Part shown: positions 25,439-34,813 of the stretch, piece by piece
Position numbering within the stretch: the stretch's first letter is position 1
Layout: each line of letters opens with the position of its first letter
Source: Bradyrhizobium sp.
Lineage (GTDB): Bacteria; Pseudomonadota; Alphaproteobacteria; Rhizobiales; Xanthobacteraceae
Reading direction: 5' to 3'
Assembly (NCBI RefSeq): GCF_030697065.1
Contig: NZ_JAUYQU010000095.1
Coordinates: forward strand, 1-46,310
Length of the DNA: 46,310 bases
Position numbers and translations under genes: made by a program
The notes under the pieces: generated by a model
Seen by the model: the letters and a program-made list of their open reading frames with translations, nothing else
Told to the model about the DNA's origin: nothing
Database searches by the model: none

Positions 25439-26590
25439 ATGCTGCCGTCGCAACGCGACCTGTTCGATATCCCGCGCAACATCTGCTACCTGAATTCGGC
25501 CTCCTACAGTCCGCTGCCGCTGAAAACCCTGCAAGCCGGCCGCGATGCGGTCGGCCGCAAGGGCCGTCCGTGGACGCTCGACGCCGGTTTCGCCGGCCGC
25601 CAGCATGACCGCGCGCGCCTCGCTGCCGCCCGGCTCATCAACGCCGATGCCGGCGACATCGCGCTGATCCCCTCGATCAGTTACGGCGTGGCGACGGCCG
25701 CGAAGCTGGTCGAGATTCCGCGTGGCACGCGCGTGCTGGTGCTGGAAAACGATCACTCCTCGCCGGTACTGGAATGGCAGGCGCGCGCGGACGCGCAGGG
25801 TTTTGTCGTCGAGACGATCCGCCAGCCCGGCGATGGCGACTGGACCTCGGCGGTTTCAGCCGCCGTCGAGCGACCGGGCGCGGCTGCGGTGGCGCTGGCA
25901 TCGATCTCGTCGGTGCACTGGTCCGACGGCGGCCTGATCGACATCGAAAAGGTGGCGATCGCGCTGCGCTGGCAAGGCGCCCTCTTCCTCATCGACGCGA
26001 CGCAAAGTGCGGGTGTGCTGCCGCTCGACGTCAAAGAACTCGACCCTGACTTCGTGATCTTCCCGACCTATAAATGGCTGCTCGGTCCTTACGGCCGCGC
26101 CTTCCTCTACGTTGCCAAACGTCATCAGGGCGGCATTCCGCTGGAGCAGACGCCCGCCGGCCGCCGCGATGTGCGCGCCGAGAACGCGGTCTATTTCTCC
26201 GACACGAGCTATGTCGACGATGCCAGCCGCTTCGACATGGGCGAGCGCGATCATTTTGTCTCGCTCGAAATGGCATCGATCGGCATGGAGATGATCGCCG
26301 AATGGGGCGCCGCGGCCATTGCGCCGCGTCTCGCCATGATGACGGAACGGATCGCCGAAGGCGTGCGCGAACTCGGCGTCGGCGTGCCGGAGCGTCGCGT
26401 GCGGGCGCCGCATATCCTGTGTCTCGGATTCAAGGACGGAATGGCCAAAGCGCTGGCCGAGGGGCTGGGCACCGAGGGCATCTACGTGGCGCCGCGGCTC
26501 GGCCGCATGCGCGTCTCGCCCCACGTCTTCAACGACGAGGCCGATGCCGACCGTTTTGTCGCGGCGCTGGGCCGAAGGTTGCGGGATTAA
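25439..26590 (+). CDS. Class V aminotransferase family PLP enzyme, 383 aa
   Basis: A fold-type I PLP enzyme. The Schiff-base lysine is Lys212 in FPTYKWLLGPYGRAFLYV, the Asp binding the ring nitrogen is in LFLIDATQSAGVLPLD, and an SSVHWSDGGLIDI segment precedes it. This is the selenocysteine lyase/isopenicillin epimerase-like or kynureninase-like layout (opening YLNSASYSPLPLKTL). The start at 25439 (MLPSQRDLF) is chosen over ATG 25421, which would overlap the VOC gene by 14 bases; both are possible. Pairing with a VOC enzyme suggests a small catabolic route, unidentified. Confidence 0.83.
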   Translation: MLPSQRDLFDIPRNICYLNSASYSPLPLKTLQAGRDAVGRKGRPWTLDAGFAGRQHDRARLAAARLINADAGDIALIPSISYGVATAAKLVEIPRGTRVLVLENDHSSPVLEWQARADAQGFVVETIRQPGDGDWTSAVSAAVERPGAAAVALASISSVHWSDGGLIDIEKVAIALRWQGALFLIDATQSAGVLPLDVKELDPDFVIFPTYKWLLGPYGRAFLYVAKRHQGGIPLEQTPAGRRDVRAENAVYFSDTSYVDDASRFDMGERDHFVSLEMASIGMEMIAEWGAAAIAPRLAMMTERIAEGVRELGVGVPERRVRAPHILCLGFKDGMAKALAEGLGTEGIYVAPRLGRMRVSPHVFNDEADADRFVAALGRRLRD

Positions 26591-26766
26591 CCACCGGAAG
26601 CCGAGACAGGGTGACGCGCTGTTATGCGGGCGACACCGTGCGCTTTGCGAGGGAACTCTGCGGTTCCCCGCGCATTCTCTTCACGGCCGGTTGCTTTCGA
26701 GCCCCGGTCTTGCTTGCTCCCAGCCGACATGGCCTTTCAATCCTGAAAGCTGTTCGACCACCGAAC

Positions 26767-29325
26767 ATGACAAGCCCACCGAATCAGCACGAAACGATCG
26801 AATCCCCGATTGATCCCGGTTCGGCATCACAGGATGCCCCGGTTACGCCGGGACTTATTCGCGATTCGTTTCGCACGCTTGCGCGCCAGATCGCCGCTTT
26901 GGTGAGAGCAACATTTCGCCAGGCGGCAAACCGGGCAGCAGCCTGGTGGAGCGATGGTCGAACGGTCGTGAGCGCGTCGGGCGCTTCGTTCGGAAGTCGC
27001 TGGACCGGATTGAAGGCAAAACTGGCTTCGTCGACGGGCAATACGCGTTGGCAGGACTTCGACCCGGGATCCCGGCTGCAGCACTGGCGGCATCAATCAT
27101 GGCCTGCCCTGACGAAAATGCGCGGGCGGCTGCCTCGGGTCAATCTGCCGGGCAAGTATCTCGCGGCGTCGCTGGGGGCGGTGTTGGCGTTCTTCACCGC
27201 CTACATCCTGTATTGCGTCGCGACCTTGCCGATCACGGGCGGGCTTCAAGTCGAGGCAACCCAGAGCGCACTGACGTTCGAAGGGGCCCAGGGCGAGGTG
27301 TTCGCCGCCCGCGGCGTGTTCAAGGGCGACAGGTTGACGGCCGAGGATATGCCACCGCATCTGGCCCAGGCGATTGTGGCGATCGAGGATCGACGGTTCT
27401 TCGACCACATCGGCATCGATCTTCGCGGCATATTGCGGGCCGGGTGGCGAAATTCGCAGGCCGGCGGTACGCGCGAGGGCGGCAGCACCATCACGCAGCA
27501 GCTCGCGCGCCTGATGTTTCTCTCGCAGGAACGCACCTTGCGCCGCAAGGTCCAGGAAGCACTTCTGGCGCTGTGGCTGGAGAGCCAGCTGACGAAGGAA
27601 GACATCCTTCTGCGATATCTCAACACCGCCTATTTCGGTGCCGGCGCTTACGGCATCGACGCAGCCGCCAAAAGGTATTTCGGGAAGAAAGCCGGCGAAT
27701 TGTCGCCCGCGGAGTCGGCGATGCTTGCAGGCCTGGTCCGGGCGCCGTCGCAACTTGCGCCCACCCGCAATTTCGGCGGAGCCAAGGAGCGGCAGGAGAC
27801 CGTGCTGCAAACGATGGTGGAAACCGAGGTCTTGACCGCCGCCGAGGCGGAAGCCATTCGCGGCGAACCTGTCAATCTGCGAACGCCCCCGGAAACGCCG
27901 CCGGGCACCAATTATTTCGTCGATATGGTGGCCGGCGACGTTCGCCGGCTGCTCGGCTCGGCATCGGGCGATCTGACGCTTCGCACCACATTGAACCTGG
28001 AATTGCAGAGGCTCGCCGAAGGTGTCATCGAGCGCCGCTTCGAGGCCGAGGGCGCCAGGAAGAACGTCTCGCAGGCGGCACTGGTGGCGCTCGGCAGGGA
28101 TGGCGCCGTGCTGGCCATGGTCGGCGGCCGTAATTACGAAGCCAGCCAGTTCAACCGCGCCACGCAGGCCAAACGCCAGGCCGGATCGCTGTTCAAGCTG
28201 TTCGTTTACTTGACGGCCCTGCAACGGGGCTACACCCCCCAGTCCGTCGTCGTCGACAAGCCGACTCAGATCGGGGAATGGGAGCCGCAAAACTCGAGCG
28301 GGCGCTTCCGTGGCAGCATGACGCTGCGCAACGCGTTCGCGAATTCCGTCAATACGGTGGCCGCGCAACTGGGCGACGAGGTCGGTACGCCGGCGGTGAT
28401 CGACACGGCCAAACGCATGGGTGTGCAATCGACACTGCCGGCGGTGCCGAGTCTCGCGCTCGGCTCGGCCGAAGTGACCCTGCTGGAGATGACGCGCGCG
28501 TATGGCGCGGTCGCCGCGGGGGTTCAGGCGATCGAGCCGTATTCGATCCGCTCGATTGCGGGCAATTCCCAGCAGGCGCTCTACACCAAACCCGGGGGTG
28601 GCAGCGAGGTCACCGGCCAATTGGGCGCCACCCGGGCGATGATGACCGAAATGCTGCAGTCGGTGGTGAACGAGGGCACCGGAAAGGCGGCGCGCATTCC
28701 AAATGTCGCGGTTGGCGGCAAGACCGGGACCACCCAGGAATACCGCGACGCCTGGTTCATCGGATTTACGCCGGATCTCGTGGTGGGCGTCTGGGTGGGC
28801 AATGACGACAACACCCCGACCAACCGCGTCACCGGCGGCGATCTTCCGGCCAACATCTGGCGCGATTTCGTCGGCCGGGCTCTGCCAATCGTGTCCAAAT
28901 CCTCCTCTCGGGTCGCAGGACGAAACACCGACGCGCTCACCCCGGGAAGCGCGCTGACCCCCGCCAACGCTGCCGCCAATGCGACGGCTGCGGCCGGCAC
29001 GGATACCGGCGTCAGGGGACCTGCAAGCGTCGTCGATCTCGCCACCCTTGCGATTCGCGGCCGGAAAATACAGCTCGAGGGCATTCTCGGCGACGATGAT
29101 CGACGCGCGATCCGGGCGCTCGCGCGGTTTCTCCGGCGGCGGGAAGTGGTTTGCGAGCCCAGCGGCATGCCGGACCGGCACCGATGCAGCGTCGATGGGC
29201 AGAACCTGTCGCAGATCATTCTCAGCGCCGGAGGCGCCCGCGCAACGCCGGACGCGCCCGCGGAATTGCTGGCCTCAGAAGACGAAGCGAGGTCCGCGCG
29301 GGTTGGAATCTGGCGGAATATGTGA
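26767..29325 (+). CDS. PBP1A-type peptidoglycan synthase with nuclease-like carboxyl tail, 852 aa
   Basis: A basic cytoplasmic region of about 130 residues precedes one membrane span (132-152). The glycosyltransferase domain has catalytic Glu207 in AIVAIEDRRFFDH and GGSTITQQLARL. The transpeptidase domain has Ser474-x2-Lys477 (GSLFK), SVN at 527-529 and KTGTT at 652-656. It is an inner-membrane enzyme that polymerises and cross-links cell wall, sensitive to beta-lactams. After about residue 760 a further domain of about 90 residues resembles the last half of staphylococcal nuclease-like proteins (LSQIILSAGGARA, SEDEARSARVGIW) without visible catalytic residues. ATG 26767 is the only ATG near the domain start. 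Confidence 0.88.
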   Translation: MTSPPNQHETIESPIDPGSASQDAPVTPGLIRDSFRTLARQIAALVRATFRQAANRAAAWWSDGRTVVSASGASFGSRWTGLKAKLASSTGNTRWQDFDPGSRLQHWRHQSWPALTKMRGRLPRVNLPGKYLAASLGAVLAFFTAYILYCVATLPITGGLQVEATQSALTFEGAQGEVFAARGVFKGDRLTAEDMPPHLAQAIVAIEDRRFFDHIGIDLRGILRAGWRNSQAGGTREGGSTITQQLARLMFLSQERTLRRKVQEALLALWLESQLTKEDILLRYLNTAYFGAGAYGIDAAAKRYFGKKAGELSPAESAMLAGLVRAPSQLAPTRNFGGAKERQETVLQTMVETEVLTAAEAEAIRGEPVNLRTPPETPPGTNYFVDMVAGDVRRLLGSASGDLTLRTTLNLELQRLAEGVIERRFEAEGARKNVSQAALVALGRDGAVLAMVGGRNYEASQFNRATQAKRQAGSLFKLFVYLTALQRGYTPQSVVVDKPTQIGEWEPQNSSGRFRGSMTLRNAFANSVNTVAAQLGDEVGTPAVIDTAKRMGVQSTLPAVPSLALGSAEVTLLEMTRAYGAVAAGVQAIEPYSIRSIAGNSQQALYTKPGGGSEVTGQLGATRAMMTEMLQSVVNEGTGKAARIPNVAVGGKTGTTQEYRDAWFIGFTPDLVVGVWVGNDDNTPTNRVTGGDLPANIWRDFVGRALPIVSKSSSRVAGRNTDALTPGSALTPANAAANATAAAGTDTGVRGPASVVDLATLAIRGRKIQLEGILGDDDRRAIRALARFLRRREVVCEPSGMPDRHRCSVDGQNLSQIILSAGGARATPDAPAELLASEDEARSARVGIWRNM

Positions 29326-29445
29326 CTGCAGCAGCCTGCGATGTCTTGCGGATGATCGCTTACGCCGTCTTGCGCGGTGCAGCCGTTTCGATATCGCCGG
29401 TGTTGGCGTTCCGGTTGGCAGATCCGCCGAGCCAACCCGCGCCAG

Positions 29446-29616
29446 TCATTCTTCAGCGGTCGGCACGATACTCAGGCCCGCATTTGAGAGTTCCTCGATA
29501 ATGCGTTTGGCGATTTGCTTTGCCTCTCCGGGATCGATCCGGCCATCTGGATGATCTCTGCGGCAGTCGCAGATCGCTGTGGCAATGATTGAATTCACTT
29601 GGTGCGGGTCAGCCAA
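29446..29616 (-). CDS. Small hypothetical protein with TTG start, 56 aa
   Basis: No ATG opens this frame. TTG at 29616-29614 is preceded by GGGAAGAG at the right distance and gives LADPHQVNSIIATAICDCRR followed by DHPDGRIDPGEAKQIAKRII and EELSNAGLSIVPTAEE. The frame stays open to 29685, also from a TTG. The helical, acidic product with Cys-Asp-Cys looks like a real protein, but I cannot name it. It lies between the PBP gene (convergent) and the TPR gene. Confidence 0.5.
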   Translation of the reverse strand: MADPHQVNSIIATAICDCRRDHPDGRIDPGEAKQIAKRIIEELSNAGLSIVPTAEE

Positions 29617-29780
29617 GGCTCTTCCCTTCTTCGAAAATCCGCAACCCGGATGATCGCCACAGCTGGCAACAACATGACGCTTCAAGAGCGGATATTAGGA
29701 CAACCACGGATACGAAAAATGTTCCCCTGCCGTTGCCGATGATCCCGGGCTGAAGCCACAGGGACAACTGGCGAGACGCG

Positions 29781-32700
29781 CTATCGCTTCGCGTCGGCCC
29801 GGGTCAATCCGATGATGCGCGGCAGCGCGCCGGTGTGGACCGGTTCGCCCTTGGCGGTTTCCGGCGACAGCGGCGCCCGGGCGGTGGCGTCGGGGAAACG
29901 CACCTTCATTTCGCGCAGGAAGCCGTCGAGCGTATCGACGCTGGCCGCCATTTTCGCGATCAGGGCGAATTCGGCGCTGCTGGCCCCACTCGACTTGCTC
30001 GCGGTCTCGAACGCGGCCCGATCGGCCTCGCCGCTCATCAGCGGCGCGTATTTCTCGCGGAAGCGCGCCAGCCCGATGGCGTCCTCGGCCAGTGCGTAGC
30101 CGACCACCGCGCGGATCACGTCGCCCTTCTCCACCGGGTTCAGGGGTCTGAAGTCGCGCCAGCGGTCGGCGTAGTACAGTTCGATCTGCTCGGCTGACTC
30201 GCGCCAGTTCCGCGACGCCCATTGGATGTCCGAGCGCAGCCGGATCGCTTCGCGGCCGGTGATGTTCGAAATGATGTCGAGCGCGAGGGCATGGCGTCCG
30301 ACGTCGCTCTGGGCGCGCGATTCCAGCAGCAGCCGCTGCGTGCGCAGTTCGCCGGAAAGGTCCGCGATCCGCGTGGTGCGAAGCGCCGATATCGCGCGGT
30401 CCGGCTTGCGGGCGGTAAGGTAGACCATGGCCAGCCGCGCGGCGACCTGGGCGCGGGCCGCGCCCTCCAGCCGCCTGTCGACCTGATATTGCAGGAGTTC
30501 GGCCGCCTGATCGAGCAGGTCGACCGCGACCAGCCGGTCCGCCAGCCGGCGGATCATCTCGTCGCCGCGCCGTCCGATCGGCGTCAACTCGCTGTATTCG
30601 TAGAACATCGCCAGAGCTTCGACCGGGGGAAGATCATCGCCCTTCGGGCTGAGAAAGATCTGGGCGAACAACGCCGCCGACGCATCCTGGCTGGCCCGCG
30701 AAATCTCCGAATTCGGCTGCAGCCTTGTGGCGGCCCGGGCCGCCGCCAGCGACTCGCCGTAGCGTCCGATATCGGTATAGATCCGCGCCATCATCTGCAG
30801 CGCCCGCACCTCGACCGCGTCGCCGCGCCACAGCACCGACAGCGTCTCCAGTTCGCGCAAGGCGTCGGTCTGGTTGGTCTCGTCGCGGCGCTGGCGCAGG
30901 ATGATATCGAGCAGCCTGGCTTCGGCGGCGGCGGCGCGGTCAGAAGATTCGATCGCGACCCTGTACTCGCTCTGCGCGTCCTTGTCGTGGCCGAGCGCCT
31001 CGGCCAGCCGGCCGAACAGCACCGCCGTCGCCGCTTTCATCTCCGGGGGAACACCGACGACCTGCAGGTCGCTGCCGCGTTTGGCGGCTCCGGAGAAATC
31101 CCTGACCTCGAGCGACGCGCGCATCGCGTCCGATATCACGATGCGCTGCAGTTCGATCGGCAGCGAGGTAATGGCGAATTCGACGTTCTTGAATTTCTCC
31201 CGCGCTTCCGCCCACTTGCCCTGACGCGCAAGGGCCAGCGCCTTCCACAGCTGAGAATCGTAGTTCGCCCCGATCACGGGATTGGCAAGGTCTTTCAGCC
31301 CCTGCTCGGGACGGCCGATCAGGATATTCGCGACCACACGCACCATCAGCGCGATCGAATCCTCCGACCCCGGCTTGGCGTCGGCAAGCGCGAGATCGGC
31401 AGCGCCCTTGGCTTCCCAATACATCCCGCGTGACATCAGGAAGCGGGCGAGGTCGATCCGGGCCTGGGTGCGCTGGGCCGGCTCCAATGTCCCCGCGGCG
31501 GCGATCAGCTCATCCTGGCGCGCGATGAAGCCCCCCGCCTGATTCTTCCGCCACTCGGCGACGTCGAAAATCGGCCGCACCGCGGTTGTGGCGCGCTCGG
31601 AGCCGACGTCGGCCGATGACAGCGTCAGGCCGCCGGGGCGGCCGATGATGACCCTGTCGGGCGCGACCTCGGCGACGACGTCCTCGGAATTGGGATGCAC
31701 GGCGACGCCGTGGATCGATTCCAGCAGCGACATCTCGACGAAATCCTGCTGCTTGATGAGGCCGCGAACCGGCAGCGACGCCGTGACCACCAGCAGCGTA
31801 TCGCCGGCTTCCGGATCGATCAGCCGGTGCAACAGGCCGGGTCTCGCCAATGGCACGGTGACATTGGCCCGCGCGGGATCGGTGATATTGCGGAACACCG
31901 CCAGCGGCAACTGCGGCGATTGCATCGTGTCGGCAAAGGTGAGCGTCCAGTGCGCGCCTCCCTTGTCGTCGCCGGTCAGCGAAGGCATTTGCGGGCGGTT
32001 GAGACGAATGCGGATCGCCTGCCCCGTGTCCAGCGGCAACCGGCTGACATCCGCGATCAGCGCGCCGCCCCTGGAGCGGATCATGTCGACATCGACCGAC
32101 TGCAGCGAATCGAACACCAGCCACACCGTATCGGCGCGGCGAAACATCGCCGCGGGCGTAGCCGCTGCGAACGCGAACGTCACGCGCAGCGCGTCGCTGT
32201 CCCGCCTGGCGGTGACCGTGGCGGGGCCTGGACCGGCCGGCGGCGCCTGCACCGTCGGCGGCGGGTCAAGGGCTGGCGGATTAACATTGACCGGCGGCGA
32301 GGCCATCACCTCCGGCGACACATTGGCTGGCGCCTGCGCCACCTTCGGGGTTTCCGGCGGCGGCGCGGCGGCGGCCGTCGTTGATTTTTCCGGGGCTGCG
32401 ACCACAGCGGCGGCCGCCTGCATGGGCATCGCGTTGGATTGCGGCGCCGGCGGCGGTTCGGACCCGGGCGCGGCCGTCGCCGGCTGATCGGGCCTGATCT
32501 CGATATTGGCCTGCCGGGCGAAAGTTTCCGAGGTCAGCGGCGCGACTTCGCCGGGGCGACGGGAGGCCGGGGGCTCCGCAGTTCTCACAGATGCGGCCGG
32601 AGCCGGGGCGCGCGATGCATCGGCAACCGGAGACAGCGGCGCCGGTGTTTTCTCCGCCTGCTGGAAAGCAACGTCGATAATGTAGTTCTTCTCCTCGCGG

Positions 32701-33491
32701 AAGGAGCGGACATCGACATCGCCGATCAGCACGACCTCCACCAGGGAGGTTTCGCTTTCGATTTTCTGGCCGATCGAGGCGATGTTCGGCGGCAGCGCCA
32801 GCTTGGCGTCCGCGAGATCGAAAGAGAGCGCGGCGTTGAACAACAGCGACAGCCGCTGGTCGTTCAGCACGCTGGAGACGCTGACGCCATCGGGCATTTC
32901 GAATACGAAGCGCACGAAGGTCGGCTGCACCGAGGCGCGAACCCTGATCGGCGGGCGCTTTTGCGCCGCCTGGGTCGCGCGCTGCTGGCGCAGGGCTCGC
33001 TCGGCGACCCGGGCGCGTTCGGACAATTCGCGCACCACTTCGGCGGGAAGTGCCGGCGGCTGACCGCTCCATGTATCGGGCAGCAGGTCGACGAACACGC
33101 GCTCGCCGGCGGTCATGGTGTTGACGGTCACCTTGCGTGACAGCGACAGCCGAATCGCCGTGCCATCGGGGTCGCGCCGCACCGATCCGACGTAATCAGG
33201 CACCGCATCGGACAGCCGGTCGACCGGAATATCCACCGGGCGCCTGAACCGGATCACGAGGATGGAGCCGGCGGTCGACACCTGGGACTCGACATCCTCG
33301 GCGAGCTTGAGAACCAGCCGGGCGAAACCGCCCGAGGCCGAAAACGTCGCCTCGCCCTTGACCGGCTCGTTCTGGCCAAACGCAACGGATGTCAGGCCGA
33401 TCAGGAGCAGCCAGCCGCCGAGACACAGCCGCGCCGTCCGCGCGCAAGCGCGGCCTCGCGACCAGAATCCAGCGGCAGCCATTCGCGCCAT
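29781..33491 (-). CDS. Large exported TPR protein of the flagellar region, 1236 aa
   Basis: A signal peptide (RLCLGGWLLLIGLTSVAFGQ, to about residue 40) leads into two beta-rich, AMIN-like regions (about 45-125 and 180-285: SILVIRFRRPVDIPVDRL, RFVFEMPDGVSVSSVLNDQR). A Pro/Ala-rich linker runs to about 425, a third beta region to about 620, and helical TPR-like repeats from about 650 to 1130. The whole is likely periplasmic and beta-plus-TPR like envelope scaffolds. The position beside motE and a CtrA-type box 85 bases upstream tie it to flagella or polar development; the specific job is unknown. Length is large for a TPR protein of this kind. Confidence 0.78.
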   Translation of the reverse strand: MARMAAAGFWSRGRACARTARLCLGGWLLLIGLTSVAFGQNEPVKGEATFSASGGFARLVLKLAEDVESQVSTAGSILVIRFRRPVDIPVDRLSDAVPDYVGSVRRDPDGTAIRLSLSRKVTVNTMTAGERVFVDLLPDTWSGQPPALPAEVVRELSERARVAERALRQQRATQAAQKRPPIRVRASVQPTFVRFVFEMPDGVSVSSVLNDQRLSLLFNAALSFDLADAKLALPPNIASIGQKIESETSLVEVVLIGDVDVRSFREEKNYIIDVAFQQAEKTPAPLSPVADASRAPAPAASVRTAEPPASRRPGEVAPLTSETFARQANIEIRPDQPATAAPGSEPPPAPQSNAMPMQAAAAVVAAPEKSTTAAAAPPPETPKVAQAPANVSPEVMASPPVNVNPPALDPPPTVQAPPAGPGPATVTARRDSDALRVTFAFAAATPAAMFRRADTVWLVFDSLQSVDVDMIRSRGGALIADVSRLPLDTGQAIRIRLNRPQMPSLTGDDKGGAHWTLTFADTMQSPQLPLAVFRNITDPARANVTVPLARPGLLHRLIDPEAGDTLLVVTASLPVRGLIKQQDFVEMSLLESIHGVAVHPNSEDVVAEVAPDRVIIGRPGGLTLSSADVGSERATTAVRPIFDVAEWRKNQAGGFIARQDELIAAAGTLEPAQRTQARIDLARFLMSRGMYWEAKGAADLALADAKPGSEDSIALMVRVVANILIGRPEQGLKDLANPVIGANYDSQLWKALALARQGKWAEAREKFKNVEFAITSLPIELQRIVISDAMRASLEVRDFSGAAKRGSDLQVVGVPPEMKAATAVLFGRLAEALGHDKDAQSEYRVAIESSDRAAAAEARLLDIILRQRRDETNQTDALRELETLSVLWRGDAVEVRALQMMARIYTDIGRYGESLAAARAATRLQPNSEISRASQDASAALFAQIFLSPKGDDLPPVEALAMFYEYSELTPIGRRGDEMIRRLADRLVAVDLLDQAAELLQYQVDRRLEGAARAQVAARLAMVYLTARKPDRAISALRTTRIADLSGELRTQRLLLESRAQSDVGRHALALDIISNITGREAIRLRSDIQWASRNWRESAEQIELYYADRWRDFRPLNPVEKGDVIRAVVGYALAEDAIGLARFREKYAPLMSGEADRAAFETASKSSGASSAEFALIAKMAASVDTLDGFLREMKVRFPDATARAPLSPETAKGEPVHTGALPRIIGLTRADAKR

Positions 33492-33575
33492 TCCAACCGG
33501 GTCTTTCAGCTTGGTTCGATCCGTTCGCGGCGGGACACCCTTTGCCCCGCGCCGCTGAATCCTAGAATCGGCGCA

Positions 33576-33590
33576 TTAAGGGCCTGTTAA
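33576..33590 (-). promoter_or_regulatory. CtrA-type box upstream of the large TPR gene
   Basis: TTAA at 33576-33579 and TTAA at 33587-33590 with 7 bases between them give the CtrA spacing. The box lies in the 108-base gap after motE, 85 bases before the TPR ATG at 33491. TTAA is rare in this GC-rich sequence, so the exact spacing is notable. Confidence 0.6.
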
Positions 33591-33599
33591 TTATCCGCA

Positions 33600-34370
33600 T
33601 TAATTGGATTTTTGCGGCAGCACCTTGCCCTCGATCTTGGGGAGATCGACAACCACAGGGGATTTCTCGGCTCCGGCGCGGCGGGCCATTTCGACCGTCA
33701 GCCGTTCGGCCGATTCCGGCTGCATCAGGCCGAGGATGTCGGACATCTTGCGCGGCGCGATCTGCGAGGCGATCTCGAACAGCACGGGCATCTCTAGCCG
33801 GTCGAACACCTTGGCCGCGTCCTTCGGCTTCATGCCCTCATACATGGTGATGATGCCCTTGAAGCGGGCGGCGTCGATCTCGCTCTTGGCCCCGGTCGCC
33901 GTCGAGATCCGGGATTCGACGGCCTTCATCTCCTCGACCTTGGATTCGATGCGCTTTTCGGCCGACTTCAGCAGGCTTTCGCGAATGTCGATTTCGCGCG
34001 CGCGCGCTTCCAGTTCCTGGCGCCGCGCCTGCAGCCGCTCCAGGATCGCGCGTTCCGATGCCGACACCGGCGCGGTCTGCTCGGGATAGACCACGACGCC
34101 GTCGGGCTTCGGCGGCTCCGTGGCCGGCGCCGCCGGCTTCGGCGCTTCGTCCTTCTTGGCCGCCACCGACCCCGTGATGTCGGCGGGATCGCCCTTGCCT
34201 GCCGACGGGAAGTTGAAGGTTTCCTGCGCCCACGACTTCTTCGCGGGCTTCTGCTGGTGGTCGAACACGTAGCCGCCATCGAGCACCAGGCCCGCGACCT
34301 TCAGCACGGCGAGGCCGAGGATCGCGATCAGGACGACCGGAATGACGCGAATGTCGCGGAAGGATTTCAT
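33600..34370 (-). CDS. motE: MotE family flagellar protein, 256 aa
   Basis: A membrane anchor at about 9-31 (VIPVVLIAILGLAVLKVAGL) is followed by a Pro/Lys-rich stretch, a coiled coil at about 100-160 (RAILERLQARRQELEARARE, KSAEKRIESKVEEMKAVESR) and a MgtE-amino-like helical domain at about 165-240 (ITMYEGMKPKDAAKVFDRLE, IASQIAPRKMSDILGLMQPE). This is the MotE layout; in rhizobia MotE is a periplasmic chaperone for MotC and needed for rotation. MotB and MotC are not in this window. Its ATG overlaps the stop of the DUF6468 gene (ATGA). Confidence 0.85.
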   Translation of the reverse strand: MKSFRDIRVIPVVLIAILGLAVLKVAGLVLDGGYVFDHQQKPAKKSWAQETFNFPSAGKGDPADITGSVAAKKDEAPKPAAPATEPPKPDGVVVYPEQTAPVSASERAILERLQARRQELEARAREIDIRESLLKSAEKRIESKVEEMKAVESRISTATGAKSEIDAARFKGIITMYEGMKPKDAAKVFDRLEMPVLFEIASQIAPRKMSDILGLMQPESAERLTVEMARRAGAEKSPVVVDLPKIEGKVLPQKSN

Positions 34371-34813
34371 GCCGCCAGGCCGTCAGACCTTCTGCGTTCG
34401 GAGAACGCTTGCGCCGCCGCGGCGACCGCCTTGGCCGACGATGCCCTGGGAGCCGCCACCGGCGCCGCCTCCGGCTCCGCCAGCGGCCGCGCGGCGATCG
34501 CGATCCTGGACAGCCGCCGGATCACATTGTCGCCTTCGGCGAGCTGCTTTTTCAACTGCTGCGACATCTGCGCCGCCGAGGTCAGCTGGTTGCCGAGATT
34601 CTCGTTGACGTCGCGCACGGTGTGCTTGAGGCCGCCGATCGCCCGCTCGGCGATTTCGGTCGCCGTGATCAGTTCGCCGATCGTCGCCTTCAGCGAATGC
34701 TCGTCCGCCTTCAGCCGCTTCAGCCGCGTGTTCAGCAGCATGCAATAGCCGATGGTGAGCAGCAGCAGGATCGCCACCAGGCTCTCGATCACAATTCCGA
34801 ATGAATGACTCAT
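34367..34813 (-). CDS. DUF6468-type flagellar-operon membrane protein, 148 aa
   Basis: One membrane span (about 7-29, IVIESLVAILLLLTIGYCML) is followed by a long coiled coil (RLKRLKADEHSLKATIGELI to QMSQQLKKQLAEGDNVIRRL) and an Ala/Pro-rich tail. A protein like this always comes to mind between fliM and motE in alphaproteobacteria and is catalogued, as I recall, as DUF6468; function is unknown. Both ends overlap neighbours: its start overlaps the fliM stop and its stop overlaps the motE start, each by ATGA. Expression is thus coupled through fliM-DUF6468-motE. Confidence 0.82.
   Translation of the reverse strand: MSHSFGIVIESLVAILLLLTIGYCMLLNTRLKRLKADEHSLKATIGELITATEIAERAIGGLKHTVRDVNENLGNQLTSAAQMSQQLKKQLAEGDNVIRRLSRIAIAARPLAEPEAAPVAAPRASSAKAVAAAAQAFSERRRSDGLAA

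Noticed and set aside
27097..29181. 694-codon minus-strand open frame opposite the PBP gene
   Set aside because: The PBP active-site motifs on the plus strand are complete; this frame has none.
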